A stretch of DNA of 64,000 nucleotides, from NCBI RefSeq assembly GCF_030127125.1, contig NZ_CP126156.1, positions 1,426,001-1,490,000 of the forward strand. Direction: 5' to 3'. Both the position numbers and the translations under genes were made by a program. Shown piece after piece: positions 1-7,506 of this stretch (positions within the stretch are counted from its first letter, which is position 1; each line of letters opens with the position of its first letter). Under the pieces are notes generated by a model. The model worked only from the letters and a program-made list of their open reading frames with translations. It made no database searches and was not told the origin of the DNA. This DNA is from Halobaculum litoreum. GTDB taxonomy: Archaea > Halobacteriota > Halobacteria > Halobacteriales > Haloferacaceae.

Positions 1-206
1 TCCAGGTCGTACTGTTCGGTGTGGGACTTCGGCATCTGGAGGTTCGACCGGTAGTACAGCGACTCCAGCAGTTCGAGGTAGTCGACGATGCGGAGACGCT
101 TGTCGACCCAGATGAGCGCGGTGAGGAACGTCGCCTCCACCGGCGTGAGGTCCTTGCTATCCAGCCAGTTCTTGTGGTCGTACTCGTCTTTCTTTTCCAG
201 ACTCAT
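1..206 (-). CDS. Cytochrome b, N-terminal part (runs off window)
   Basis: Reads MSLEKKDEYDHKNW then a segment predicting a helix (TFLTAVLIWVDKRLRIVDYLELLESL) and LYYRSNLQMPKSHTEQYDL, where the window ends. This matches the N-terminus of the cytochrome b subunit found in haloarchaeal cytochrome bc-type complexes; the transmembrane heme-binding core lies outside the window. The ATG is 4 bp after the stop of the upstream membrane protein, which is preceded by a halocyanin, so the three look like one respiratory transcript on the minus strand. Family assignment rests on remembered haloarchaeal sequences and on context, since no heme ligand is visible in this fragment. Confidence 0.75.
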   Translation of the reverse strand, partial: MSLEKKDEYDHKNWLDSKDLTPVEATFLTALIWVDKRLRIVDYLELLESLYYRSNLQMPKSHTEQYDL

Positions 207-210
207 CCTT

Positions 211-597
211 TCACCGTTTGTAGTAGGGGTAGACGGCGCGTTTGACCTGCTCCCACGCGTCGGTCCCGAGGGTGGTTCCGTCGACGTCCTCCTCGCGGAT
301 GTACAGGTCCTCCCACTTGCGACGCCGCTTCTTCACGATCATGACGTCCGGGAGGAACTCCTTGCGGTACAGCGCGAGGATGAACGCGAGATCGATGAAT
401 ATCACCGCGAGGACGCCGCCGAGGAACATGTTCCCCGTGTCCGAGAGGCCCCAGCCGTTGACGAGGCCGTAGGTGAACATGAACACGAACACGACCTCGA
501 CGATCGTCAGGAGGACGATCGCGATGGCCGCGGCGGTGCTCTCGCGCGCCGGTTCGTAGCGGTGGATGTCGCCGTAGGTGGATCCGGTACTGGACAT
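211..597 (-). CDS. Haloarchaeal membrane protein of the halocyanin/cytochrome b cluster
   Basis: A 128-residue protein with two predicted membrane helices (about residues 20-46 and 57-77) followed by a basic stretch (VKKRRRKW) and a soluble tail ending YPYYKR. No catalytic motif is visible. It sits between the halocyanin gene (stop 3 bp upstream of this ATG) and cytochrome b (start 4 bp downstream), so it is probably an accessory subunit or assembly factor of the bc-type complex. It resembles a haloarchaea-only family that I tentatively recall as DUF7318. The respiratory role is inferred from position only. Confidence 0.7.
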   Translation of the reverse strand: MSSTGSTYGDIHRYEPARESTAAAIAIVLLTIVEVVFVFMFTYGLVNGWGLSDTGNMFLGGVLAVIFIDLAFILALYRKEFLPDVMIVKKRRRKWEDLYIREEDVDGTTLGTDAWEQVKRAVYPYYKR

Positions 598-600
598 GGT

Positions 601-1233
601 TTACCTCCCCGTGCCCGTGTGGGCGGACTCCCCGTACTTCACCAGGTAGAAGGTGAAGATCACGCTCATGACGATCCCGAGGATGGTCGCGGCGCCGACC
701 CAGTGGGCCTGGATCGCGACGCCGAGCTCGTGCAGTTCCTTGGGGCCGCCGCCGCCGGTGGACACGGTGGGCACGTCTTCGCCGACCGCGATGGCGCCGA
801 CCATTCCGAGCGAGCGGTGGGGGTCACAGTAGTACGTGTAGATCCCGCCGGACTCGAACGTCACCTCGAACGAGAACCCCTCGCCCTCCAGCGGCTCGTG
901 GCCGGAGACGCTGCCGGGGTTGTCGTCGAAGATGACGTTGTGACCGTCGGAGGACCAGTCGAACACGACGGTCGTGCCGGTGTCGATCCACAGTTCCGTC
1001 GGCAGGAACGCGAGGCCCCCGCCGCCGCCGACGTCCACGGTCACCTCCGACTCGCCGCGGGCGTCGAGGTAGTCGCCGCCCTCGGCGCCGTCGGTGTACC
1101 CGCCGAAGTCGGGTTTCTGCCCGCCGCCACCGCCCTCTTCTTGGGCCGTCGCGGTGCCGGCCGTCGCGGTCGCGCCCGCCCCGAGGGCGGCCGTCGCACC
1201 GCCGGCCTGTCGCATAAAGTCCCGCCTCTTCAT
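601..1233 (-). CDS. Halocyanin-type blue copper protein with C-terminal anchor
   Basis: A 210-residue secreted electron carrier. The N-terminus has a twin-arginine signal (MKRRDFMRQAGGA) and an Ala/Gly-rich export region ending near residue 30. A Gly/acidic linker leads to a plastocyanin/halocyanin fold with the four expected copper ligands, His98, Cys136, His139 and Met144 (the last three in YYCDPHRSLGM). A hydrophobic helix at about 172-197 anchors the C-terminus, which differs from lipid-anchored halocyanins. The ATG at 1233 is chosen because the TAT signal starts there; longer in-frame reading upstream has no such signal. Known role of the family is electron transfer outside the membrane, here probably from the adjacent bc-type complex. 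Confidence 0.9.
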   Translation of the reverse strand: MKRRDFMRQAGGATAALGAGATATAGTATAQEEGGGGGQKPDFGGYTDGAEGGDYLDARGESEVTVDVGGGGGLAFLPTELWIDTGTTVVFDWSSDGHNVIFDDNPGSVSGHEPLEGEGFSFEVTFESGGIYTYYCDPHRSLGMVGAIAVGEDVPTVSTGGGGPKELHELGVAIQAHWVGAATILGIVMSVIFTFYLVKYGESAHTGTGR

Positions 1234-1310
1234 CGGTAGTGTACGGTCGGGGTTGGGCGCGCATAAACCCACCGACCTCGCCCCCGCGTCGTACGCCGCA
1301 CAACGCCCCG

Positions 1311-2282
1311 CTATCCGTCGGTTTCGTCGGCGCCGCCCCGTACCCGTTCGGGGGTGTCCCGCCCCCCGGATCCGTCGGCCGACGGCACCGACGTGTCGGG
1401 CGAGTCGGGCGCCTCGCCGCGGGCCTCCGCCAACGCCCGCTCGGCGACCTCCTCGAACGGGACGAACTCCGCGCCCTCCCCGCGGTCGGCGATGCCGGCG
1501 GCGCGGAGTCGGTCGCGGTACTCCTCCGCGCGGAAGCGGTCGGACAGCCGGGCGTTCGCGACGATGGCGAACAGGAACACCCCGACGAGCAGGAAGAACG
1601 CCGACGCGACGGGGGCGGCGATGGTCGTCACCGAGAAGTCCGGGAGGAACGGCACCCACGTCACCGGCCCACGCGAGAGGACGCTCAACAGCCAGACGGC
1701 GCCGAGGACGAGCCCGCCGAGGATCTGCATCCCGGCGACCGCCTGGATCATCAGGTTCCCGAACTCGCCGGTGCCGCCCTGCACCTCCTCGGGCGTCGGC
1801 AGTTCGTACTGCTCGGGCGGCTCGCGGACCTCGTAGGAGTCCATCGAGCACAGCGCCACCGTCGGTTTCACGTCGCGCAGGACGGTCCCCTCCCCCTCGA
1901 CGCTCCCGTCCTCGTACACGATCGCGAACCCCTCGTCGGAGTACGCGACCACCGAGGGCGGGTCCGTGCGGCGGTCGAGCACGGCGAACACCTCGCGGGA
2001 GGCGATCCGGTTGCGGAGGTCCTTCTCGACGCGATCGAGCAGGTCGCGACCGGTGATCCACGTGTCCGGGTCGAACGCCGCCTCCCACTCGTCCACCGTC
2101 ATCTCGGCCATGTCCGCGGGCCGGAAGTTGTCGAAGTCGTACTTCTCCTCGACCTCGGCGCGCAGCGCCTCGATGGACGCGTCGTCGGCCGCCGCCGGGT
2201 CGGCGGCGTCCGGGCCGTCGTGGTCGGGGGCCGGCGTGTCGGTGTCGTCAGCGCCCGCCGGCTCGTCCGAGACGTCGGTCAT
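1311..2282 (-). CDS. Haloarchaeal membrane protein of the halocyanin cluster
   Basis: A 323-residue protein: an acidic, disordered N-terminus (about 1-45), a soluble region of about 120 residues including DPDTWITGRDLLDRVEKDLRNR and a Cys-containing VALCSMDSYEV, two predicted membrane helices (about 182-203 and 217-245), and an acidic C-terminal tail. No enzyme motif is recognisable. It lies upstream of halocyanin on the same strand with a gap of about 80 bp, and matches a haloarchaeal family tentatively remembered as DUF7319 that accompanies this cluster. It may help assemble or tether the bc complex; that is inference. Confidence 0.65.
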   Translation of the reverse strand: MTDVSDEPAGADDTDTPAPDHDGPDAADPAAADDASIEALRAEVEEKYDFDNFRPADMAEMTVDEWEAAFDPDTWITGRDLLDRVEKDLRNRIASREVFAVLDRRTDPPSVVAYSDEGFAIVYEDGSVEGEGTVLRDVKPTVALCSMDSYEVREPPEQYELPTPEEVQGGTGEFGNLMIQAVAGMQILGGLVLGAVWLLSVLSRGPVTWVPFLPDFSVTTIAAPVASAFFLLVGVFLFAIVANARLSDRFRAEEYRDRLRAAGIADRGEGAEFVPFEEVAERALAEARGEAPDSPDTSVPSADGSGGRDTPERVRGGADETDG

Positions 2283-2454
2283 TCGCCCCGAAGTCGGGGC
2301 CGTAGCCGCATAAGCGCCGCGACCACCGCGCCCCGCTCGCGCCCCCTCGGCGACGCGGCCGACCCGCCCGCGGAGCGTCCCGGGGTCGACGAGGGGGCGA
2401 CCCCCGGGGCGACGCCGGAGGGCTTAGGGGTCAGCCACCCCGAGTGCCGGGTGG

Positions 2455-2940
2455 ATGGTGTCGGAGGGGACGACGGCGACGGTCGCGGGTGCGATGGTGA
2501 CGGCGAGCCTGCCGTTCTACCTGTACGGCGCGTGGATCATGGTGGGCCGCGATCAGGACCACGTCACGTGGGACCGCCTCGTGCGGCACCTGCGCGTGAT
2601 CCTCCCGGGGCTCGTGCTCAACACGATCCCCGTGGCCGTCTGGATGGCCCCGCGGCTGCTCCAGCAGTTCGGCGGCGTCGCGGCGCTGCACGCCTTTCTC
2701 GGGCTGCAGGCGTACGCGCTGCTGGCGTTCGGCCTGACCGGGATCGTGCGGATCTTTCAGGTGAAACGCGAGAACGACCTCTACGACCTCGACGACCCCG
2801 ACACGAACCTCAACGACCTCCACGAGAACATGGCCGCGTGGCGGGGGCGCCTCCGGATCGGCGTGTTCGGCTACGTGCTGTTCTGGTTCCTCGCGTACGG
2901 CGTCGGCCTGTACCGGTACTACGGGCTCTACATCGCCTGA
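2455..2940 (+). CDS. Four-helix haloarchaeal membrane protein
   Basis: A 161-residue protein with predicted membrane helices near residues 8-28, 47-66, 75-100 and 135-155, and a conserved-looking soluble loop (KRENDLYDLDDPDTNLNDLHENMAAWRGR) between helices three and four. It begins with ATG 170 bp from the divergent gene at 2282. I recognise it only as a haloarchaeal family (possibly DUF7321) that tends to sit beside the halocyanin/cytochrome b genes. No cofactor ligand set is evident. A role in the respiratory complex is inferred from location. Confidence 0.65.
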   Translation: MVSEGTTATVAGAMVTASLPFYLYGAWIMVGRDQDHVTWDRLVRHLRVILPGLVLNTIPVAVWMAPRLLQQFGGVAALHAFLGLQAYALLAFGLTGIVRIFQVKRENDLYDLDDPDTNLNDLHENMAAWRGRLRIGVFGYVLFWFLAYGVGLYRYYGLYIA

Positions 2941-2969
2941 GATCGGGCGACGAGACGGCTCGCCGTCCG

Positions 2970-3191
2970 TCAGGACCGATACGGCGGTTCGTCGCGGTGG
3001 GCGTCGGGGTTCTCCTGCTCGGCGGCCTCCTCCTCGCGCGCCTCGCCGTCGGTGTCGTCGCGCCCCGGCTCCCGGTCCGGCACGGCCTCCTCGGGCGCCT
3101 CGGCGTCGTCCTTCGAGGACGTCGCGTCCTCGGCCGTTTCCAGCTCCGTGTCCTCTTCGACGTCGGTGCCGTGTCCGCTGGAATCGGACAT
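2970..3191 (-). CDS. Small highly acidic hypothetical protein
   Basis: A 73-residue protein (MSDSSGHGTDVEEDTELE... ending HRDEPPYRS) with almost no hydrophobic residues and a very high share of Asp and Glu; it is expected to be disordered. It converges on the membrane protein gene ending at 2940 and lies downstream of nth on the same strand (77 bp gap). Codon phase keeps the typical haloarchaeal G+C bias, which supports it being translated. Function is unknown. Confidence 0.5.
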   Translation of the reverse strand: MSDSSGHGTDVEEDTELETAEDATSSKDDAEAPEEAVPDREPGRDDTDGEAREEEAAEQENPDAHRDEPPYRS

Positions 3192-3268
3192 GTGCTCGCG
3201 TTGACGAGAGTGGCGGGTAAACGCGGCGGCCGAACTGAGGGCGGGACGGCTCCGGGGACCCCGACGCC

Positions 3269-3952
3269 CTACCACGCCTCGCCGCTGGCGAGGTCGACCG
3301 CGGCGTCGCCCCGCTCGGAGGGACACAGGTCGGCGAGCACGCAGTCGTCGCACTCGGGGCTCCGGGCGGTGCAGGTCGCGCGCCCGTGGCTGATGAACAG
3401 GTGGGTGAACATCCGCCAGTCGTCCTCCGGAACGACGCCCATCAGGTCGGTCTCGATGGCTTCGGGCCGCTCCTCCTCGGTGAGGCCGAGCCGTCGCGAG
3501 ATGCGCTGGACGTGGGTGTCGACGACGATGCCCTCGGTCACGTCGTGGGCGTGCTGGAGGACGACGTTCGCCGTCTTCCGCCCGACGCCGGGCAGGTCGG
3601 TCAACTCGGTCATCGTGTCGGGCACCGCGCCGTCGTGCTCGGCGACGAGGATCTCGCCGATCCCCTTCAGGTAACCGCCCTTGTTGTTGTGGAACGTGAT
3701 GCCGTAGATGTCCTCCGCGAGCTGTTCCTCGCTGGCGTTCGCGTAGTCCTCGGCCGTGGTGTACTTCTCGAAGAGGTCCTCGCACACCTCGTTGACGCGC
3801 TCGTCGGTGCACTGCGCCGAGAGGACGACCGCGACGAGCAGTTCGAGCCGGGTGGTGAAGTTCAGCGAGATGTCCGTGTCCGGGTACTGGTCGTAGAGCC
3901 TGTCGAGCACCTCGACGGCCTGCGCCTCGCGCGAGTCGAGCGGCGTTCCCAT
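3269..3952 (-). CDS. nth: Endonuclease III (DNA glycosylase/AP lyase)
   Basis: A 227-residue base-excision repair enzyme that removes oxidised pyrimidines and cleaves at the abasic site. The helix-hairpin-helix LPGVGRKTANVV carries the catalytic lysine (Lys126), the catalytic aspartate is Asp145 in VVDTHVQR, and a four-cysteine iron-sulfur loop is present as CX6CX2CX5C (Cys194, 201, 204, 210). Length is normal for the family. The ATG at 3952 is chosen because it gives the standard N-terminus; the frame stays open for 168 bp further upstream but with atypical residues. Confidence 0.96.
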   Translation of the reverse strand: MGTPLDSREAQAVEVLDRLYDQYPDTDISLNFTTRLELLVAVVLSAQCTDERVNEVCEDLFEKYTTAEDYANASEEQLAEDIYGITFHNNKGGYLKGIGEILVAEHDGAVPDTMTELTDLPGVGRKTANVVLQHAHDVTEGIVVDTHVQRISRRLGLTEEERPEAIETDLMGVVPEDDWRMFTHLFISHGRATCTARSPECDDCVLADLCPSERGDAAVDLASGEAW

Positions 3953-4070
3953 AGCCGTCCCTGCGCCGCACGGTGCTTGAACGGTTCGGAGGCCGTCCGC
4001 GGCGGCGAGGGGCGGTCGACCGACTGGCTCCGAGGGGAACCGTTTTGCCGCCGCCCGCGAACGGTCGGTC

Positions 4071-4199
4071 ATGGACCTCGGCCCCCTCGACCACGAGTCG
4101 TTCCGCGCGGCCGCCGGCACGCTCGCCGCCTACGGCGCGATCCTCGCCGTCATGACGCTGCTGCTGTTCGGCGTCCCGTTCCTGCTGTTCAGTCTGTGA
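4071..4199 (+). CDS. 42-residue single-helix membrane protein
   Basis: Reads MDLGPLDHESFRAAAG then a hydrophobic helix (about residues 17-42) that ends in LLFSL and stops. The ATG follows an AT-richer stretch (aaccgttttgccg, about 30 bp upstream) of the kind that precedes leaderless haloarchaeal genes. It is divergent from nth and 37 bp upstream of another tiny membrane protein on the same strand. Such short single-pass proteins beside nth-like genes are conserved in haloarchaea as far as I recall. Function unknown. Confidence 0.6.
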   Translation: MDLGPLDHESFRAAAGTLAAYGAILAVMTLLLFGVPFLLFSL

Positions 4200-4236
4200 G
4201 CGTCAGCGTTTTGCCTCGCGCGGGGAACCGCGATCC

Positions 4237-4320
4237 ATGGACCGTCAGCAGGTGCTCGCGCTGATCCTCGTGGGGCTGATGCTGTTCTCGTCGCTCGCGT
4301 ACGCCGTCTCGTTCATCTGA
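4237..4320 (+). CDS. 27-residue single-helix membrane protein
   Basis: Encodes MDRQQVLALILVGLMLFSSL followed by AYAVSFI and a stop. Nearly the whole peptide is one transmembrane helix with a short charged start. The ATG is preceded at about 25-30 bp by cgttttgcctcg, a TATA-like AT-rich patch, suggesting its own leaderless transcript. I recall near-identical peptides in other haloarchaea, which favours a real gene despite its size. Function unknown. Confidence 0.6.
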   Translation: MDRQQVLALILVGLMLFSSLAYAVSFI

Positions 4321-4349
4321 CTCCGCCGGCCCGGCCGCCTCCAGCCGAC

Positions 4350-4652
4350 TCAGTACAGCGGCTCGGGCTCGTCACCCTCCACGGGGTCGACGCCGAGCGC
4401 GTCGGCGACCGCGCGCAACTCCGGTTTCGAGAGGCTTCCGGTGGCCGCCGCCTCCGGAGTGTCGGCTACGCCGACCGCGGCACGGATCGCCGCGCGCGTC
4501 GCCTCGTTCGACGACCGGTGTCGCGGGTGGACGTCGAGCGCGTCCGCGATCGCCGCCAACTCCTCTTTGGTGAACGCCGCGGTCGTCTCCCGTTTGAACC
4601 GGCCGACGCCGCCGCGGATGCCGTTACGGATGTCGTGAACGGTGAGCGTCAC
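4350..4652 (-). CDS. Haloarchaeal hypothetical protein with two similar helical repeats
   Basis: A 100-residue protein starting with GTG (VTLTVHDIRNGI). Two related segments are visible: FTKEELAAIADALDVHPRHR and LSKPELRAVADALGVDPVEG, each a short helix-turn-helix-like unit, separated by a basic helix (SNEATRAAIRAAVG). The repeats resemble SAP or Rho-N-like helical hairpins that can bind nucleic acid, but I cannot assign a family. It lies 69 bp downstream of tRNA-Gln on the same strand. Longer frame extension through the tRNA is rejected. Confidence 0.55.
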   Translation of the reverse strand: MTLTVHDIRNGIRGGVGRFKRETTAAFTKEELAAIADALDVHPRHRSSNEATRAAIRAAVGVADTPEAAATGSLSKPELRAVADALGVDPVEGDEPEPLY

Positions 4653-4721
4653 GGTCGCTCGTGGGCTGTGCACGGTGAAAACGTCGCCGCCACGCCGCGG
4701 GGACGGACGGGAACGGGTCGA

Positions 4722-4794
4722 TAGTCCCGGGCGGATTCGAACCGCCGTCGAAGGCTCCAAAGGCCCTCATGATTGGCCACTACACCACGGGACT
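4722..4794 (-). tRNA. tRNA-Gln (anticodon TTG)
   Basis: Seventy-three bases on the minus strand fold as a cloverleaf. The acceptor stem pairs AGTCCCG with CGGGACT, followed by discriminator A. The anticodon stem AGGGC/GCCTT holds the loop CTTTGGA with anticodon TTG. The T arm is GGCGG-TTCGAAT-CCGCC, with a four-base variable loop. No intron and no encoded CCA. A purine-rich region reading CCTATTGTAGG on the minus strand about 28-38 bp upstream may be its TATA element. Confidence 0.93.
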
Positions 4795-4820
4795 CCACAC
4801 CCCGTGCTACCGGGCGGACC

Positions 4821-4832
4821 TACAATAGGATT
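4821..4832 (-). promoter_or_regulatory. Possible TATA element for tRNA-Gln
   Basis: On the minus strand the AT-richest patch in this region, reading CCTATTGTAGG, sits about 30 bp before the first tRNA base, the distance expected for an archaeal TATA box. It overlaps the 3' flank of the small zinc-ribbon gene. Confidence 0.35.
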
Positions 4833-4844
4833 ACCTTCTGTCGT

Positions 4845-4994
4845 TCACGCCCGACGGATGTCGAACCCCTCGCAGTCGGGACACTGCTGTCGGTTCGCGT
4901 CGAACCCCCGGCCACAGCCGACGCACTCGAAGTCGTTCCGGTTCTCTCCCCGCCCCACGATCGACAGCAGTCGACCCGCGACACCGGTACCCAT
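4845..4994 (-). CDS. 49-residue zinc-ribbon protein
   Basis: Reads MGTGVAGRLLSIVGRGENRN then FECVGCGRGFDANRQQCPDC and EGFDIRRA. Two CX2C knuckles (Cys24/27 and Cys38/41) define a small zinc ribbon of the rubrerythrin/rubredoxin-like kind after a short amphipathic N-terminal segment. A TATA-like TTAAG occurs about 30 bp upstream on the minus strand and a 10-bp palindrome (aacgtacgtt, 4999-5008) lies just before the start. Such mini zinc-ribbon proteins are common in haloarchaea; partner and function are unknown. Confidence 0.75.
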   Translation of the reverse strand: MGTGVAGRLLSIVGRGENRNDFECVGCGRGFDANRQQCPDCEGFDIRRA

Positions 4995-5105
4995 CGTGAA
5001 CGTACGTTGCAGACGAACCCACTTAATGACGGTGGCCTAGTGGCCGAGAACTACCGCAAGCGGGCTCCAACCCCGCGATTTCCGATGCTTCGCCGCCGAC
5101 GCGAT

Positions 5106-5543
5106 TCAGTCGGCGGTGTGTTCGGCTTCGACCTCGGCGAGGTACTCGCAGGCGTCGGTCTCGGCGTCGAAGCAGTCCGGGCACTCCGTCGACCGGTCGA
5201 TGATCGTGTCGAGGCGTTCGGCGACGGTGTCGTCGATGACCGCCTCCAGCGAGCGCGCCTCCGAGCGGAACTCCTCGACCTCCAGCACGTTCGCGAGGAA
5301 CCGCTCGATGATGCAGTAGTTCGAGAGGGCGTCGCGGGCGCGGACGATACCCTCGTCGGTGAGCGAGACGCCCTTGTACTTCTCGTGTTCGGCGAGGCCG
5401 CGCTCCTCGAGCTTCCCGATCATCTCGTTGGCGGAGGCGGGGCTCACGTCGAGCGCGTCCGCGACCGACCCGGTCGACGCCGGGCCGTCCTCCACCGCCT
5501 GCACGAGGTAGATGGCCTTGAGGTACTGGTCTGCGGTGTTCAT
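5106..5543 (-). CDS. DtxR/MntR-family metal-dependent repressor
   Basis: A 145-residue transcription regulator. Residues 1-60 form the winged HTH (TADQYLKAIYLVQ, recognition part SPASANEMIGKLEERGL), followed by the metal-binding/dimerisation domain with CIIERFLANVL and a cysteine-rich C-terminus (STECPDCFDAETDACEYL). There is no SH3-like third domain, so it is the short MntR/SirR type. The start lies 2 bp after the ferritin-like gene on the same strand, giving one transcript. DtxR proteins sense Fe or Mn, and the ferritin-like neighbour supports an iron-homeostasis role. Confidence 0.88.
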   Translation of the reverse strand: MNTADQYLKAIYLVQAVEDGPASTGSVADALDVSPASANEMIGKLEERGLAEHEKYKGVSLTDEGIVRARDALSNYCIIERFLANVLEVEEFRSEARSLEAVIDDTVAERLDTIIDRSTECPDCFDAETDACEYLAEVEAEHTAD

Positions 5544-5545
5544 CG

Positions 5546-6031
5546 TTATCGGCGCTCCATGACCGCCGTCACTTCCTCGACGCCCTCGGCCTCCTCGGCG
5601 CGGATGCTCCGGAGCGTGTCGAGCACCCGCTCGCGGTCGACGGAGAACGACGAGTCGCTCCCCTCGATGGCCCCGATCAGGTCGTCGTAGAACTTGTACG
5701 CCGTCTCCTCGTTGCACAGCTGGTCGTAGAGGACGCCGTCGAAGTCCTCCGGCTTCGTCTTCCCGTACTGCGCCTCGACGAGGGCCTCGATCTCCTCGTA
5801 GGAGACGGACTCGGCGTCGAGTTCCGCGATCAACTCCTCCAGCCGCTCGCGGTGCTCGGCCGACTCCGCGGCCGCCTCCCGCAACAGCGTGTCGAGTTCC
5901 GCGTCGAACTCGTCCTCCATCTCGCGGTGGTGGTGGGTCGAGCGCGCCTCGACCACCTCCTCCAGCACCACGCCGATCTGGAGGAGCCGCGCGAGCTGGT
6001 GGTCCGACGTGACCCGCTGCCCGACGCTCAC
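5546..6031 (-). CDS. Ferritin-like/rubrerythrin-like helical protein
   Basis: A 161-residue, strongly helical acidic protein. Helix-borne Glu and His residues (LEEVVEARSTHHHREMEDEF, ESAEHRERLEELIAEL, NEETAYKFYDDLIGAIE) give a spacing compatible with a ferritin-like diiron four-helix bundle. The start is GTG (VSVGQRVTSDHQLARLL) at 6031. The adjacent DtxR regulator gene is 2 bp downstream, so regulator and putative metal protein are co-transcribed. The diiron assignment is by motif resemblance, not by full alignment. Confidence 0.7.
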   Translation of the reverse strand: MSVGQRVTSDHQLARLLQIGVVLEEVVEARSTHHHREMEDEFDAELDTLLREAAAESAEHRERLEELIAELDAESVSYEEIEALVEAQYGKTKPEDFDGVLYDQLCNEETAYKFYDDLIGAIEGSDSSFSVDRERVLDTLRSIRAEEAEGVEEVTAVMERR

Positions 6032-6201
6032 GGCCGTCCACCCCGCGCGGGTCGGACGGGGCGGTCGTCGACCGGTTCCTCGTTCATGGCTGGCAACTCG
6101 GACGACGCCGACCGTAAGCCTTCCCCTCGGGGGCCGTCGTGCCGCCGTCGGCCGGCCGCCGACGCCGAACGCTCAAGCCCGCCGGGGGACAACGGGCGCC
6201 C

Positions 6202-7449
6202 ATGACGGACGGGAGCGACCCGGCTGACCCCGCGGCCGACCGGCGCGACCGCGTCGCGCTCGCGGCCGTCGTCGCGGCGGTGCTGCTCGCCCAGACGCTC
6301 GTGTACCCGGGCGTCGACATCCTCGCGGCGGCGTTCGGCGGGACGGGCGTCGGCGCCCCCACGCTGTTCCTCGCGGTCGAGTTCGCCGCGTTCGTCGTGT
6401 TCGCCGGGCCCTGGGGGACGCTCTCCGACCGGATCGGCGAGCGCCGCCGCCTCGTCGCGCTCGCGGCCGCGGGCGGCGCGGTCGGCTACCTCGCGCTGGC
6501 CGTCGCCGTGGACACGAGCCTCCCGTTCGCAGGCGTCCTCCTCCTGCGCGCGCTCCAAGGCGGCGCGACCGTCGGCGCGCTGTCGCTGGCGATCTCGGCG
6601 CTGGCGGACCGCTCGGGCGGCAACGGCCGCAACATGGGCGTCGCCGGCATCGCCATCGGCGTCGGCACCGCCGTCGGCGCGCCGCTGGGCGGCCAACTGT
6701 TCGAGGTCGGCACCGTCGTCCCGCTGTACGGGGCGGCGGTCCTCCTCGCCGTCGCGGCCGTGGGCGCGCTCGCGGTCCCCGACAGCCCGCCTTCGACGGC
6801 CGGCGGTGCGGGCGACGGGCGCAGTCACGGCGGCCTCGCCGCGCTGCTCGCGGGCCTGCGCGACCGGCGCGACCTGACGGTGCCGTACGCGTTCGCCTTC
6901 GTCGACCGGCTCACGGCCGGCTTCTTCGCGCTCGTCGGCACGCTGTACTTCCGCGAGGCGTTCGGGCTCGGACCGGGCGCGACGGGGCTGTTGCTCGCGG
7001 CGTTCTTCGCCCCCTTCGCGCTCCTGCAGTACCCCTTCGGCCTCCTGTCGGACCGCGTCGGGCGGGTCGCCCCCGTCGCCGCCGGGTCGGCGGTGTACGG
7101 GCTCGCGGTGATCGGGGTCGGGCTCGCGCCGACGGTGCCCCTCGTCGCGGTCGGGATGGTCGCCGTCGGCGTCCTCGGCGCGCTGATGGCCCCCGCGACG
7201 CTCGCGCTCGTCGTCGACCTCGCGGCCGACACCGACCGCGGGGCGGCCGTCGCCGGCTTCAACGCCGCCGGCAGCCTCGGCTTCCTCGCCGGCTCGCTCG
7301 TCGGCGGCGCCGTCGCCGCCGAGGCGGGGTTCCTCGCGGCGTTCGTCGTCGCCGGCGGCAGCGAGTTCCTCCTCGCGCTCGCGGCGCTGCCCGCGCTGCT
7401 CCGGCTCGGACGGCGCTCGGGGCGGACGGCGGTGTTCGGCGGCGACTGA
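6202..7449 (+). CDS. Major facilitator superfamily transporter
   Basis: A 415-residue membrane protein with about 12 predicted helices. The MFS signature between helices 2 and 3 is visible as WGTLSDRIGERRRLV, and its counterpart in the second half as FGLLSDRVGRVAPV. An N-terminal hydrophilic stretch (MTDGSDPADPAADRRDR) precedes helix 1. The overall pattern fits drug/metabolite exporters, but substrate cannot be told. It is divergent from the ferritin-like/DtxR pair (170 bp between) and 57 bp upstream of the oxidoreductase at 7507, so a shared transcript with the latter is possible. Confidence 0.85.
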   Translation: MTDGSDPADPAADRRDRVALAAVVAAVLLAQTLVYPGVDILAAAFGGTGVGAPTLFLAVEFAAFVVFAGPWGTLSDRIGERRRLVALAAAGGAVGYLALAVAVDTSLPFAGVLLLRALQGGATVGALSLAISALADRSGGNGRNMGVAGIAIGVGTAVGAPLGGQLFEVGTVVPLYGAAVLLAVAAVGALAVPDSPPSTAGGAGDGRSHGGLAALLAGLRDRRDLTVPYAFAFVDRLTAGFFALVGTLYFREAFGLGPGATGLLLAAFFAPFALLQYPFGLLSDRVGRVAPVAAGSAVYGLAVIGVGLAPTVPLVAVGMVAVGVLGALMAPATLALVVDLAADTDRGAAVAGFNAAGSLGFLAGSLVGGAVAAEAGFLAAFVVAGGSEFLLALAALPALLRLGRRSGRTAVFGGD

Positions 7450-7506
7450 ACCGCCGCCGGCGGTGACAACGCTGATTGGTGGGGGCGGCGACCGTCGATC
7501 CACGAC

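Noticed and set aside
4723..4794. Extension of the gene at 4350-4652 through the tRNA-Gln gene to an upstream ATG at 4760
   Set aside because: It would translate the tRNA; the GTG at 4652 gives a normal start with proper composition.
5030..5095. tRNA-like stretch (ggcctagtggccgagaact... gggctccaaccccgcg)
   Set aside because: There is no T-loop consensus and the acceptor arms do not pair; only the G+C-rich stem is present.
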